Positions 8,192-15,940 of a DNA stretch of 43,053 bases are shown one piece after another. The notes beneath the pieces are model-generated. The model was not told the DNA's origin. It did not search any database and worked only from the letters and a program-made list of their open reading frames with translations. Position 1 is the first letter of the stretch; each line of letters opens with the position of its first letter. The translations under genes were made by a program, and so were the position numbers. The DNA comes from CAYYJS01 sp964472315 (lineage in GTDB: Bacteria; Verrucomicrobiota; Kiritimatiellia; UBA8416): assembly GCA_964472315.1 (NCBI GenBank), contig CAYYJS010000028.1, forward strand, positions 1 through 43,053. The letters are read 5' to 3'.

Positions 8192-8268
8192 GGGCGATTA
8201 GCTCAATCGGTTAGAGCGTCTGGTTTACACCCAGAAGGTCGGGGGTTCGAGTCCCTCATCGCCCACCA
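8192..8268 (+). tRNA. tRNA-Val (anticodon TAC)
   Basis: This is a 77-nt cloverleaf with acceptor stem GGGCGAT/ATCGCCC, discriminator A and encoded CCA. The anticodon stem TCTGG/CCAGA holds the loop TTTACAC, giving anticodon TAC, and the T-arm GGGGG-TTCGAGT-CCCTC is present. A consensus promoter lies directly upstream. The gene is convergent with deoB, with 39 bp between them. Confidence 0.96.
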
Positions 8269-8307
8269 GCATCCCCGCCGAATCTCGGCTTGGCCATTCT
8301 TCCGCGG

Positions 8308-9492
8308 CTACAAAAACGAGATACCTCGCGCCATGGGGGGGAGACCCAGGACCGACGCCACGGACTGGGCGATGTCGAAGAATCCCTTCCGGATGCCCAG
8401 GTTGCGCCCGGCCGGCGATGCTGCGCGGCGGTAGACCAGCAGCGGCACGTACTCGCGGGTATGGTCGGAGCCGGCGAACGTGGGGTCATTGCCGTGGTCG
8501 GCTGTGACGATCAGCAGGTCATCCGCGGCCAGAAGCGGCAGAAACCCGGCCAGAAACGCGTCGGTGCGTACGAGCGCGGCGGCGTAGCCCGCGGCGTCGC
8601 GCCGGTGGCCGTAGAGCATGTCGAAGTCGATCAGATTCGCGAAGACGAACCCCGGCGACGGCATTTCGTCGGCGAGCGTTGACAGCCAGTCCTGCGCGCC
8701 GCGGTTGTTCTCCACATGGCAGACCCGGTCGATGTGCGCGTTCGGAAAGATGTCGTCGAGCTTGCCGACCGTGGCGGTGGTGACGCCCGCGTCCGCGGCG
8801 TGGTCCAGGATGCAGGGCTCCGGCAGCGGGAAAGAGAAATCGCGGCGGTTCTCCGTGCGTGTGTAGCGCCCCGGAGCGCCGATGTAGGGGCGTGCGATGA
8901 CGCGGCCGATCTGGTGGGGATTGCAGAGCTCGCGGGCGATGCGGCACGCGTCGTACAGCTCATCGAGCGGGATGACGGCCTCGTGTGCGGCGATCTGGAA
9001 CACCGAATCGGCGCTCGTGTAGACGATCCAGTTGCCCGTGGCGGCTTGTTCCGGGCCGAGTTCGGCGATGATGGCCGTGCCGCCGGCGGCGCGGTTGCCG
9101 AGGATGCCGCGTCCGGTCCGGCGTGCGAAAGCGTCCGTCAGTTCGGCTGGAAAGGAAGGCGCGGCGGCGGGAAAGACCGCGAATCCCGTGTCCAGTCGGA
9201 GCCCGGCCATCTCCCAGTGCCCGGTCGTCGTGTCCTTGCCGCGCGAGACTTCCTGCATGGCGCCGAACGCCGCGTCCGGCTGTGCGGCCGGTGGCACGCC
9301 CGCGATGCCGACGGTATCGCCCGTCAGCGCGGGTATGTTGCCGAGGCCGAGACGCTGGAGGGTCGGCAGCGCGAGGCCGCCGACGGCGCGGGCCACGTGC
9401 CCGAGCGTATTCGCACCGGAGTCGCCATAGCGTGCGGCGTCGGGCGCGGCGCCGATGCCGACCGAATCGAGGACGACCAGAAAGACTCGCAT
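8308..9492 (-). CDS. deoB: phosphopentomutase (DeoB)
   Basis: DeoB interconverts ribose-1-phosphate/deoxyribose-1-phosphate and the 5-phosphates in nucleoside salvage; it is a cytosolic Mn-dependent member of the alkaline phosphatase superfamily. The 394-residue product has the N-terminal metal-binding LDSVGIGAAPDAARYGD, the nucleophile region GKDTTTGHWEMAG with its catalytic Thr, the cap domain, and the C-terminal metal ligands LIDFDMLYGHRRD and VTADHGNDPTFAGSDHTREYVP. The start ATG at 9492 begins the first beta strand (MRVFLVVLDSVG). A longer in-frame extension upstream is non-homologous. No clear ribosome site is visible. No other nucleoside catabolic gene is nearby. Confidence 0.96.
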   Translation of the reverse strand: MRVFLVVLDSVGIGAAPDAARYGDSGANTLGHVARAVGGLALPTLQRLGLGNIPALTGDTVGIAGVPPAAQPDAAFGAMQEVSRGKDTTTGHWEMAGLRLDTGFAVFPAAAPSFPAELTDAFARRTGRGILGNRAAGGTAIIAELGPEQAATGNWIVYTSADSVFQIAAHEAVIPLDELYDACRIARELCNPHQIGRVIARPYIGAPGRYTRTENRRDFSFPLPEPCILDHAADAGVTTATVGKLDDIFPNAHIDRVCHVENNRGAQDWLSTLADEMPSPGFVFANLIDFDMLYGHRRDAAGYAAALVRTDAFLAGFLPLLAADDLLIVTADHGNDPTFAGSDHTREYVPLLVYRRAASPAGRNLGIRKGFFDIAQSVASVLGLPPMARGISFL

Positions 9493-9556
9493 GCGGGCAT
9501 GATAGAGCGCGGGCCGGCGTGTCGCCAGCGGAAACCTTGTGAGGGCATCATGTGAA

Positions 9557-9586
9557 TTGCGTGCCGTGGCGGGTGCTTGGTAAACT
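9557..9586 (+). promoter_or_regulatory. possible promoter of the radical SAM gene
   Basis: TTGCGT (9557-9562) and TAAACT (9581-9586) with an 18-bp spacer lie 21 bp upstream of the radical SAM start codon, in the region divergent from deoB. Both hexamers are only partial matches. Confidence 0.35.
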
Positions 9587-9607
9587 GCCAGCCGCGAGGA
9601 ACGGAAC

Positions 9608-10600
9608 ATGAAAGAAGCGCTTTTCTATCGGAGCGACAAGGATGGCACGGTGTCGTGTCTGCTCTGTCCGCAGGCGTGCCGGATCGCGGATGGTGCGGTC
9701 GGGCTTTGTCATGTACGCGAGAATCGTGGCGGCACGCTTCTGGCGAAGGGATACGGTGAACTGTCGTCCGTGGGTGTCGATCCGATCGAGAAGAAGCCGC
9801 TCTACCATTTCCGGCCGGGGTCGCGGATATTCAGTGTCGGCGGGTGGGGGTGCAACCTGTCCTGTCGGTTCTGCCAGAACTGGCGCATTTCGCAGTGCGG
9901 CGTGGTCGAGGGGCGGTCGGTCGCCCCGGCGGCGCTCATGGATGAGGTGGTCCGGGACGGATGCGGCGCGGTGGCATACACGTACAACGAGCCGCTGGTC
10001 GGTTTCGAGTTTGTGACGGATTGCGCACGGTTGGCCCGGCAGCGCGGTCTGGCAAACGTGCTGGTGACGAACGGGTTCGTCAACCCGAAACCGGCGCGCG
10101 AACTGCTGCCGTACATCGACGCCGTGAACCTCGACATCAAGAGCATGGACGACGCGTTCTACCGGACCTATTGCGGCGGGCGGCTCGATCCGGTTCTGGC
10201 TTTCGCGGACGAGGTGGCGGCGCGTGGGGTGCATATCGAGGTGACCAACCTCTTGATTCCGGGGCTGAACGATGGGTCGGATGCCGTGCTGCGACTGGCG
10301 GACTGGGTGTGCGTGCACCTCGGCGCGTTGACGCCGCTGCATCTGAGCGCGTACCACCCGCAGTACCGGATGGATTATCCGGCGACGCCGCTGGACACGT
10401 TGATGGCGGCGCACGAGACGGCGTGCGGCCGGCTGCGGTACGTGTACCTTGGGAACGTCAGCGCGGCGATCGGGCGCGATACGAACTGCCCGGGGTGTGG
10501 CGCGTGTCTGATCGCGCGCGCGGGATACGTCACGCGGAACACCGGTATCGAGGGTGGCCGGTGCCGTGCGTGCGGCCGTACGGCGGACGTACGCCTGTAG
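9608..10600 (+). CDS. amrS: AmmeMemoRadiSam-type radical SAM enzyme (AmrS-like)
   Basis: This 330-residue radical SAM protein belongs to the PflA-like family named after the AMMECR1-Memo-radical SAM gene trio. It has an N-terminal Cys block (CLLCPQACRI...GLCHVREN), the radical SAM cluster motif GGWGCNLSCRFCQNW (CxxxCxxC, about residues 80-90), a SAM-binding barrel (AYTYNEPLVGFEF; LVTNGFVN; DAVNLDIKSMDDAFY), and a C-terminal zinc-ribbon-like region (CPGCGACLIA...CRACGR). The substrate of the family is not established. Neither an AMMECR1 nor a Memo gene is adjacent, so here it is an orphan. The start at 9608 follows GAGGAACGG. The gene is convergent with the PpiD-like gene, with only 4 bp between the stop codons. 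Confidence 0.88.
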   Translation: MKEALFYRSDKDGTVSCLLCPQACRIADGAVGLCHVRENRGGTLLAKGYGELSSVGVDPIEKKPLYHFRPGSRIFSVGGWGCNLSCRFCQNWRISQCGVVEGRSVAPAALMDEVVRDGCGAVAYTYNEPLVGFEFVTDCARLARQRGLANVLVTNGFVNPKPARELLPYIDAVNLDIKSMDDAFYRTYCGGRLDPVLAFADEVAARGVHIEVTNLLIPGLNDGSDAVLRLADWVCVHLGALTPLHLSAYHPQYRMDYPATPLDTLMAAHETACGRLRYVYLGNVSAAIGRDTNCPGCGACLIARAGYVTRNTGIEGGRCRACGRTADVRL

Positions 10601-10611
10601 GACCCTACAGG
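10594..10611. terminator. palindrome spanning both convergent stop codons
   Basis: CCTGTAG (10594-10600), a GACC loop, then CTACAGG (10605-10611) make a perfect 7-bp stem. The plus-strand gene's TAG and the minus-strand gene's TAG each form the innermost three bases of a stem arm. There is no U tract on either side, so a bidirectional transcription end is possible but not proven. Confidence 0.4.
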
Positions 10612-12275
10612 TCGGAGTCGTCGATGTCGGTGACCGGTTGGATCTTCTTTACCACGCGGACCTTTGCCATGAGATCCTTCGACCACTGGTCGAAGTGCGG
10701 GCGAATCCGATAGCCTTGAAGCATCTGCAGAACTTCCGGTCGCACCATTTCGGCGGTTGCGAGGCTGCCCGGCGTGCGGTTGGCGACGCAGGCGATCAGG
10801 GTGCGGTCAGGGAGTTGGATGGCTTCGGACATCTCGCCTTTGGCGAGGTCAAGTACGGCGGGTACGATCGAGTTGAAGTTCGAGATGCTGTGGGCCGAAT
10901 CGTCGTCGTAGACCGAAAACGCGGGCAGTTTCGTGATCGCCAGTCCTTGCGCCTCCGCGGCCTGATCGAGCGATGAACCCGACTCCAAAGCGGTCATCAG
11001 TTTCTCGCGTGTCGTATCGACGAGCGCGGCGTAAGCGTTGCGTTCGGCCTCGCGGGTGGCGAGATCCGTCGCGCGGTCAACCACGTTGGAGAAATCGGGG
11101 ATGAAGGCCGGTCGGTTCGTCGACGCGGCGAGTACGAAAACGGCGTCCTCACCTTTCACGGGGTAGGAGTAGTATCCGGCCGCATCGCCGGCATCGAGGG
11201 CGAACGCTGCCCGGCTGAAGTCCGGCCCGACATTCAGGCCCGCGACGTCGCCGTAGGCTGTGAAAAATGCGGAGGTCATGACGTTGCGGTCGAACTTGAC
11301 GGCGACGGATTCGAACGCCACGGCCTGGCCGTAGCGTCCCGGGGCGAGTTCGTCGGCAAACTCCACCGCCTTCGATTCCGCGAGGAAGAAGGCCTTGTCC
11401 CGACGGACCGCATCGCGGATCTCGTCGGATACGTCCGCGAGTTCGCGATAGGTGGTTTCGGTCACGTTGGTCGCGTTGGTGCCCTCGGGGCGTATGACGT
11501 AGTCCGCGAGGTGTTCGTCGTAGTAGTTCTGAACATCTGTTTCGGCGACCTCGGCATGTCCCAGGAAATTCGAAACCGGCCACTCCACGTAGCGTACGGC
11601 CACGGCCTCGGGTTCGCGGAAAAGTTCCGTGTTCTCATCGTAGAAGGCGCGCACGTCATCGTTGCTCACCGTTACGCCGGCGATGGCTTTTTCGCGCGTG
11701 ACTTCCACGGCCTTGAGTTCGATGAGATCCGTGAAGTGGGCGATGTTGCGCGTCACGTCGGAAGGCGGCACCCAGAGCGTGGCGTCCATGTGTTTCGTCA
11801 GCTTCTGGAGGATCATCTCCTCGCGGAAGTAAGCCTCGAAGGTTGAGACGGGGACCTTCATCTGGGCGTGGATGAGCGCCTCGTAACGCGGGAGACTGAA
11901 CCTTCCGTCTTCCTGGAATGACCGGTTGCTCTGGATGGCGCGCGCCAGTTCGTCATCGGTCACCGTGATGCCCATGCGGGCGGCCGTGCGGATCAGCGTG
12001 AGGCGACGCCAAGCCATCTCATCCAGGGCGACGCGGTCCTCGTCCGAGTCGACGGGGCGGGGGCGGAACCCGAGCGCGAACAGCCGGGCGCGCGCCAGTT
12101 CATCCGCGGATACGGTTTCATCGTACAAGGTGCCGACGTCACGGGCGTCGACGTCGCGGCGGGAACCGGCGCCGCTCGGGGTGAACAGCCCCACCATGGC
12201 CAAGCTGACGAGGATGGCGAACGCGCCCCAGACGATCTTGTTGTGAATCAACTTATTGAACTTCGAAATCAGCAT
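10605..12275 (-). CDS. PpiD/SurA-type membrane-anchored periplasmic foldase
   Basis: This 556-residue protein has the PpiD layout. A short cytoplasmic N-terminus (MLISKFNKLIHNKIVW) is followed by one membrane anchor (about residues 14-32), then a SurA_N-like chaperone domain (about 45-190; MAWRRLTLIRTAARMGITVTDDEL and the SFEAYFREEMI-like helices). A long periplasmic region with strand-rich segments follows, ending in a helical C-terminus (EMVRPEVLQMLQGYRIRPHF). A canonical parvulin PPIase motif is not evident, so it may act only as a chaperone for envelope proteins. A GGAGG ribosome site precedes the ATG at 12275. It is preceded on the same strand by the secreted FecR-domain gene, with a stable hairpin in between. 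It could equally be described as a generic SurA N-terminal domain protein. Confidence 0.8.
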   Translation of the reverse strand: MLISKFNKLIHNKIVWGAFAILVSLAMVGLFTPSGAGSRRDVDARDVGTLYDETVSADELARARLFALGFRPRPVDSDEDRVALDEMAWRRLTLIRTAARMGITVTDDELARAIQSNRSFQEDGRFSLPRYEALIHAQMKVPVSTFEAYFREEMILQKLTKHMDATLWVPPSDVTRNIAHFTDLIELKAVEVTREKAIAGVTVSNDDVRAFYDENTELFREPEAVAVRYVEWPVSNFLGHAEVAETDVQNYYDEHLADYVIRPEGTNATNVTETTYRELADVSDEIRDAVRRDKAFFLAESKAVEFADELAPGRYGQAVAFESVAVKFDRNVMTSAFFTAYGDVAGLNVGPDFSRAAFALDAGDAAGYYSYPVKGEDAVFVLAASTNRPAFIPDFSNVVDRATDLATREAERNAYAALVDTTREKLMTALESGSSLDQAAEAQGLAITKLPAFSVYDDDSAHSISNFNSIVPAVLDLAKGEMSEAIQLPDRTLIACVANRTPGSLATAEMVRPEVLQMLQGYRIRPHFDQWSKDLMAKVRVVKKIQPVTDIDDSDL

Positions 12276-12318
12276 CGAAAGGCCTCCGTCACGCTATCTG
12301 AAACACCCTGAATACACA

Positions 12319-12345
12319 GCATCCCGGAGGTGAACTCCGGGATGC
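12319..12345 (-). terminator. perfect 11-bp hairpin between the FecR-domain and PpiD-like genes
   Basis: GCATCCCGGAG (12319-12329), a 5-nt loop and CTCCGGGATGC (12335-12345) form a perfect GC-rich stem, 37 bp after the stop of the FecR-domain gene on the minus strand. The sequence after it reads TGTGTATTCAGGGTGTTT, only moderately U-rich, so it may be a weak terminator or a processing/stability hairpin between two cotranscribed genes. Confidence 0.5.
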
Positions 12346-12382
12346 ACCCATCCACGGCAACACATGTCGCCCCCTGGACCGC

Positions 12383-13318
12383 CTACGAGTTTCCGACCGG
12401 CGAAGGGGTCGGTTTTACGGTTGTCGTGGTCGTCGAGGTGGTGGTGGTGCGAAAGGGGTTGCGCCCATCGAAACGCGGCCGCTGTCCACGCCGGCCCTTT
12501 CCGCGACCGCTTTCCCCCTTCTTCTCTTCCATCTCTTCCTTCGTGAAAGTCGCGTTGACGGTTTCGACGAGTTTGCCGTCCGGATCGGTGATGGATACGG
12601 ACACGACGATGTCGCCCGTCTCCGGGATTTCCTTCATCCACACCTTCATCACAAAGCCTTCCTTCGTCGTGATCGTCTTTTCGCCGGTGTCGCCCTGGCG
12701 CAGGTTGACAGCGTACTCGCCCTTCAGGTTCTTGATGCGCAGGAAGGCGTTATCCGGCGGCGTGACGAGCGAGAGGTGTTGGCCGGCCTTGAGTGAACCG
12801 ATCGAGTAGAAGAGACCCGTCACTCGGATCTCGCCGTCGATGACACGGATGAGGATTACGCGCAGTTGGTCTTCGACTTGTGAAGCCACGCGGAAATCGC
12901 ACCCGATCGCGCCGCATATGGCTTGGGCGGTTTCGACGTTGAGCTTGTTGCCGTTCTTGTGGAAGTCTTCCTGAAGCTTGACGTGTACCTCGCCGTCTTC
13001 AAGCATGACGCGTTTCAGCTTGGGATCGGTGACATCCTCGTCCATGGTCAGCAGCGCATTGGCCAGGATGCGACAGGTGTTGCCCTCGGAGAGGACGATG
13101 ACGGCCGTCGACCGTGCGCCCGTCCGCACTTGCGTTCCGTACGGATATGCCTTTTCCGGGACGACGGCCTCGAAGGCGGTATCGTCGGGGCGTTTGACGG
13201 TACATTCGCCCGTGATCTCGGTCACGCGGAAGAGCGGTTCGAAGTCGGCGATGGCGGAGGATGCCAGCAGAGCGCCGGCAAAGCACAACATAGTCGCGGC
13301 AAACGGTCTCAGATTCAT
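12383..13318 (-). CDS. secreted FecR-domain protein
   Basis: This is an exported protein of about 311 residues. It has a signal peptide (FAATMLCFAGALLASSAIADF), then a FecR-like domain at about 30-150 (LFRVTEITGECTVKRPDD; YGTQVRTGARSTAVIVLSEG; VMLEDGEVHVKL; ETAQAICGAIGCDFRV). Such beta-rich FecR domains occur in many PVC proteins without any sigma factor or TonB partner, as here. A second strand-rich part follows. The C-terminus is low complexity: a Lys/Arg/Gly-rich stretch, then a run of Thr residues and a Pro-rich end. GGAGG stands 9 bp before the ATG at 13318 (a TTG one codon upstream is also possible). It is upstream of, and in the same direction as, the PpiD-like gene, consistent with an envelope role. 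The specific function is unknown. Confidence 0.75.
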   Translation of the reverse strand: MNLRPFAATMLCFAGALLASSAIADFEPLFRVTEITGECTVKRPDDTAFEAVVPEKAYPYGTQVRTGARSTAVIVLSEGNTCRILANALLTMDEDVTDPKLKRVMLEDGEVHVKLQEDFHKNGNKLNVETAQAICGAIGCDFRVASQVEDQLRVILIRVIDGEIRVTGLFYSIGSLKAGQHLSLVTPPDNAFLRIKNLKGEYAVNLRQGDTGEKTITTKEGFVMKVWMKEIPETGDIVVSVSITDPDGKLVETVNATFTKEEMEEKKGESGRGKGRRGQRPRFDGRNPFRTTTTSTTTTTVKPTPSPVGNS

Positions 13319-13362
13319 CAACGCGTACCTCCTTTAAGGTTCACCTGCCAAGCAATGAGAGA

Positions 13363-13392
13363 ATGGTAGACCACACGTGTCGGCAAAGTCAA
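13363..13392 (-). promoter_or_regulatory. promoter of the FecR-domain gene
   Basis: On the minus strand TTGACT (13387-13392) and TACCAT (13363-13368) are separated by 18 bp. The -10 lies about 45 bp upstream of the start codon, leaving room for the strong AAAGGAGG ribosome site. Confidence 0.5.
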
Positions 13393-13599
13393 GAGTGCCG
13401 GCGATGGCTATTTTCGAACGGCGGGAGCGCCGGGCGATGCGTGTGATCGCCGTGTCCTTGACGTCGCATCGGTGTCGAGTCGTCGCGCGAGGGTTGAAAG
13501 TGCTTGCCAAGGAGGGGACGCGGCGGCTACGGTGCGTGTGTTTGATGGGGCTGTGCCCCGCGCATCCATGGAACGACCACGCACTGGATGCGACACGCG

Positions 13600-13691
<92 letters not shown>

Positions 13692-13713
13692 GTCTTCGCC
13701 CTGCGTGCTTCGG

Positions 13714-13813
13714 NNNNNNNNNNNNNNNNNNNNNNNNNNNNNNNNNNNNNNNNNNNNNNNNNNNNNNNNNNNNNNNNNNNNNNNNNNNNNNNNNNNNNNN
13801 NNNNNNNNNNNNN
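13714..13813. other. assembly gap of exactly 100 N
   Basis: This is a run of 100 undetermined bases, the conventional placeholder for a gap of unknown size. The 55 bp immediately before it (13659-13713) are identical to the 55 bp immediately after it (13814-13868). Confidence 0.99.
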
Positions 13814-13868
<55 letters not shown>

Positions 13869-13869
13869 T

Positions 13870-14337
13870 TCATTTGCCTGTTTCTTTTGCCATCCTCTTC
13901 AGCAACCGGGTCGCCGCGTCGGGTTTGCAGGCGCGCACCGAGGCGGGGGCGCGATCGAGTTGCTCGGCATCGAGGGTGACGAGTCGCGCGCCGTACTGCG
14001 CGGCGGCGGCGACGTATAGCGCGTCGGCCCCGCGCAGGCGACATTGGATTGCCATCGCGAGCGAGCGCCGCGCCATGCGCTCGTCCGTCGCCACGAGGGT
14101 CACATACGGCTGCTCGAAAAGGCTCTCAGCGTACTCGCGCGCCGATTCCGCGTCCGTCCCCGCGCGATGAAGCGCGCCACCGACTTCCACCGGGAGAATG
14201 GCGGGTTCCACGAGCAGTACGTCTGCATCGAGCAACGCCGCCATGAAGTCTATACTCGCAAGGTGTCCGGGCTCATGTGGCCGACATGAAGCCACGAACA
14301 CGCTAGCGTCTACCGCAAAGAGTGTCGTCACGCTCAC
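13870..14337 (-). CDS. PIN-domain (VapC-type) toxin, pair 1
   Basis: This is a 155-residue single PIN domain, a presumed Mg-dependent ribonuclease toxin. Acidic site residues are visible in FAVDASVFVAS (first Asp), near PVEVGGAL (Glu), in RLRGADALYVAAA (Asp) and in RLVTLDAEQLDRAP (last Asp). VapC toxins cleave tRNA or rRNA; the target here cannot be told. Its 5' end overlaps the upstream Phd/YefM-type antitoxin gene by 35 bp, so the two are translated together. The start ATG at 14337 is within the antitoxin gene. The gene ends 2 bp from the 55-bp segment bordering the assembly gap. Confidence 0.85.
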   Translation of the reverse strand: MSVTTLFAVDASVFVASCRPHEPGHLASIDFMAALLDADVLLVEPAILPVEVGGALHRAGTDAESAREYAESLFEQPYVTLVATDERMARRSLAMAIQCRLRGADALYVAAAAQYGARLVTLDAEQLDRAPASVRACKPDAATRLLKRMAKETGK

Positions 14338-14596
14338 GCCTCATACTGAAGAGTTCCTCAAGCGCCGACTTGCGCGGTCCCGGCTGCTTCGCCATCCGAT
14401 CCCCGATGGCCAGAAGGCGCGCCCATGCGTCCCGACCAGCCTTCTCTCGCTTTACCGGCGCAAAGTCTGTCGGCGCCAAAACGCCCACGGGGCGGCCACG
14501 GCGCGTGATCGTATAGATCGCATGGTCCTCGGCCACGTGGCGCACCAGTTCCGACACCTTGGCTTTCAGTTCCCGAATACCGATCTCGCTCATCAT
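14303..14596 (-). CDS. Phd/YefM-type antitoxin, pair 1
   Basis: This is a 97-residue antitoxin. The N-terminal dimerisation and DNA-binding region reads IGIRELKAKVSELVRHVAED, followed by YTITRRGRPVGVLAP, which is the classical Phd/YefM beta-hairpin. The C-terminal helix (KSALEELFSMRRERDD) would bind the PIN toxin. GGAGG lies upstream of the ATG at 14596. The 35-bp overlap with the toxin gene is a typical arrangement, and autoregulation by the pair is expected from the family but no operator is obvious. Confidence 0.87.
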   Translation of the reverse strand: MMSEIGIRELKAKVSELVRHVAEDHAIYTITRRGRPVGVLAPTDFAPVKREKAGRDAWARLLAIGDRMAKQPGPRKSALEELFSMRRERDDTLCGRR

Positions 14597-14671
14597 CCGC
14601 CTCCACCAATATGGTCACATCAGTGACCACAACGGTCAAGCCTTCGATGGCCCCCGCTCACATTGATGCAT

Positions 14672-14718
14672 CCGCCTTCGCCAAGGCTTTGGCGGGACAA
14701 GGCCGTGCCCGCACGGCC
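14672..14718. repeat. GC-rich double hairpin, dispersed-repeat-like
   Basis: CCGCC (14672-14676) pairs with GGCGG (14691-14695) around an inner GCC/GGC. Next to it GGCCGTGC-CC-GCACGGCC (14701-14718) is a perfect 8-bp hairpin. It lies after the stop of the second PIN toxin gene on the minus strand and could end that transcript. The CCGCCTTCGCCAAGGC core resembles dispersed intergenic repeats of bacterial genomes. Confidence 0.5.
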
Positions 14719-14765
14719 GACACTGGAAGCCGTCTTCTCCCACGAGATTGTCCATCTGGCGCCGG

Positions 14766-15203
14766 TTAGCGAAACGGGTTATGGATGGTCACCGAGCCGA
14801 TCTTTCGTCCATGTGTCAGATCCTCGGTGATGAGCCACTTGCAGCCGGTTTCGATTGCCGCGGTGACGATCAGCGCATCGTACCAGGAATAGCCGGTCTC
14901 TTCCTTGACCAGCAGCGCATGGTCGAAACACGCGGTGGACGGTACGTGCTGGCACAGCGGCTGGAGTACGCCACGCAAGTAGTCACGCGCCTCCGTGACG
15001 CCCATGGGCTGGGCGAACTTCGATAGGGCCACATTCAAGAATTCCTGGACAACCTGCGTGCCGATCACGCCGCGCTGAGTCCGCAGACCGGCGCGCACCC
15101 ATTCGCGCGCCACGGTCCGTTTCGCCGGCGCCGAGGCGTCGAAGGTGTAGACCAGGACGTTCGTATCCAGAAAGAACAAGCCGCTGATGTCACCGGCGTT
15201 CAT
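14766..15203 (-). CDS. PIN-domain (VapC-type) toxin, pair 2
   Basis: This 145-residue PIN domain has a complete-looking acidic site: LFFLDTNVLVYTFD at the start, QVVQEFLNVAL (Glu), SWYDALIVTAAIETGCKWLITEDL in the C-terminal half and GRKIGSVTIHNPF at the end. This is the common VapC/PilT N-terminus type. I set the start at the ATG at 15203, which has GAGGAG upstream; the longer in-frame extension runs back through the antitoxin gene and is not real. It overlaps the antitoxin gene by 14 bp. It is clearly a different PIN subfamily from the pair 1 toxin, so the two modules are not a recent tandem duplication. Confidence 0.87.
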   Translation of the reverse strand: MNAGDISGLFFLDTNVLVYTFDASAPAKRTVAREWVRAGLRTQRGVIGTQVVQEFLNVALSKFAQPMGVTEARDYLRGVLQPLCQHVPSTACFDHALLVKEETGYSWYDALIVTAAIETGCKWLITEDLTHGRKIGSVTIHNPFR

Positions 15204-15411
15204 GCAGCTCCTCGCGACTGAAACGGCGTCCGGCCGACACATGGACCAAGCGATCCATGAGGCCGTCATAGTTATCGCCCGCCCCCGGTTGGGCCACATA
15301 CTGCTCAAGCCACTGACGAACCAAATCGTTCAATGTCTGGTGTTCCGCCTTTGCCCGCATGCGCGCTTGCTCCAACACGGCTTCATTGGCTGAAATGGTT
15401 ATGTTCTTCAT
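15190..15411 (-). CDS. ribbon-helix-helix-like antitoxin, pair 2
   Basis: This 73-residue protein starts with a strand (MKNITISANEAVLEQAR) and two helices (RAKAEHQTLNDLVRQWLEQYV), the layout of a ribbon-helix-helix DNA-binding domain. A short C-terminal tail (FSREELHERR) suits toxin binding. It precedes and overlaps the PIN toxin gene by 14 bp. No strong ribosome site is seen. The upstream region holds a small inverted repeat, GCACG-AAAAC-CGTGC (15423-15437), that could be an autoregulatory operator. Confidence 0.78.
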   Translation of the reverse strand: MKNITISANEAVLEQARMRAKAEHQTLNDLVRQWLEQYVAQPGAGDNYDGLMDRLVHVSAGRRFSREELHERR

Positions 15412-15414
15412 GAC

Positions 15415-15558
15415 TCAAGTGTGCACGAAAACCGTGCGCACGTCAACAGGGTTTCGGCGGGACGCAACGAGAGTTGGTCTATACCGCTCAAACGCCAAGT
15501 ACGCCAGAATGTCGTCCCGTCCCGCCGCCTCCCAGCGGGCGTCGGTCTCCTTGCTCAT
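15415..15558 (-). CDS. small 47-residue ORF before antitoxin 2, doubtful
   Basis: The reading frame starts with ATGA overlapping the stop of the truncated HTH ORF and ends 3 bp before the antitoxin start, so it fits an operon arrangement. The product begins MSKETDARWEAAGRDDILAY and has no recognisable domain. It could be a real small protein or the decayed remnant of a longer gene. Confidence 0.3.
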   Translation of the reverse strand: MSKETDARWEAAGRDDILAYLAFERYRPTLVASRRNPVDVRTVFVHT

Positions 15559-15671
15559 GGATTACCGCCAGGGATGCCTCGTTCGATCCCCTTGTAGATC
15601 GTATCCGGGTTCACTCCCATGTGGGCCGCAATCTCATCCATGGACAGCCACCGTTCTTGCTGCATGGTCAT
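15555..15671 (-). pseudogene. truncated excisionase/MerR-like helix-turn-helix
   Basis: Translation gives about 38 residues, MTMQQERWLSMDEIAAHMG followed by VNPDTIYKGIERGIPGGNP and a stop. The first part is the typical small excisionase-family HTH ('W.s.dEIA..lgvs.dTIYkWIe...gmP'). Normal members continue for about 20 more residues (KVGRLWKF-type wing), which are missing here, so I regard it as truncated. It precedes the second toxin-antitoxin pair on the same strand. Confidence 0.5.
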
Positions 15672-15940
15672 TCTCGATTCAGAGTTTCAGATGGGTGCTC
15701 CCCGGCGTGCGCGTCCAAAGCGATTCAGAATGTAGCGGGGAGGGTTCGGCAAAGCCAGCGGAAAGAGGAGAGAAGGCAGCAGGATTGGTGAGTTTGGATG
15801 GGCGGCAAGGTGGGGGAGATGAGCCGGAAGACAAAGAACACTTTTCGCGTCGAAGTCCCTACCTTCCTCTGCAATAAACCCGGCTCACCGCACGTTTCAC
15901 GGGTCACATGCAGGACAAACCCGCCATGGGAACCGATGTT
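15672..15940. other. intergenic stretch without recognisable gene
   Basis: About 270 bp lie between the HTH remnant and the DUF1553 remnant. Short open frames exist on both strands but none has family features, a ribosome site or sensible codon use. I see no RNA gene or terminator. Confidence 0.5.

Noticed and set aside
8019..8201. Short open frame across the MITE-like element
   Set aside because: It lies wholly in inverted-repeat sequence and runs into the tRNA promoter; no ribosome site or protein family.
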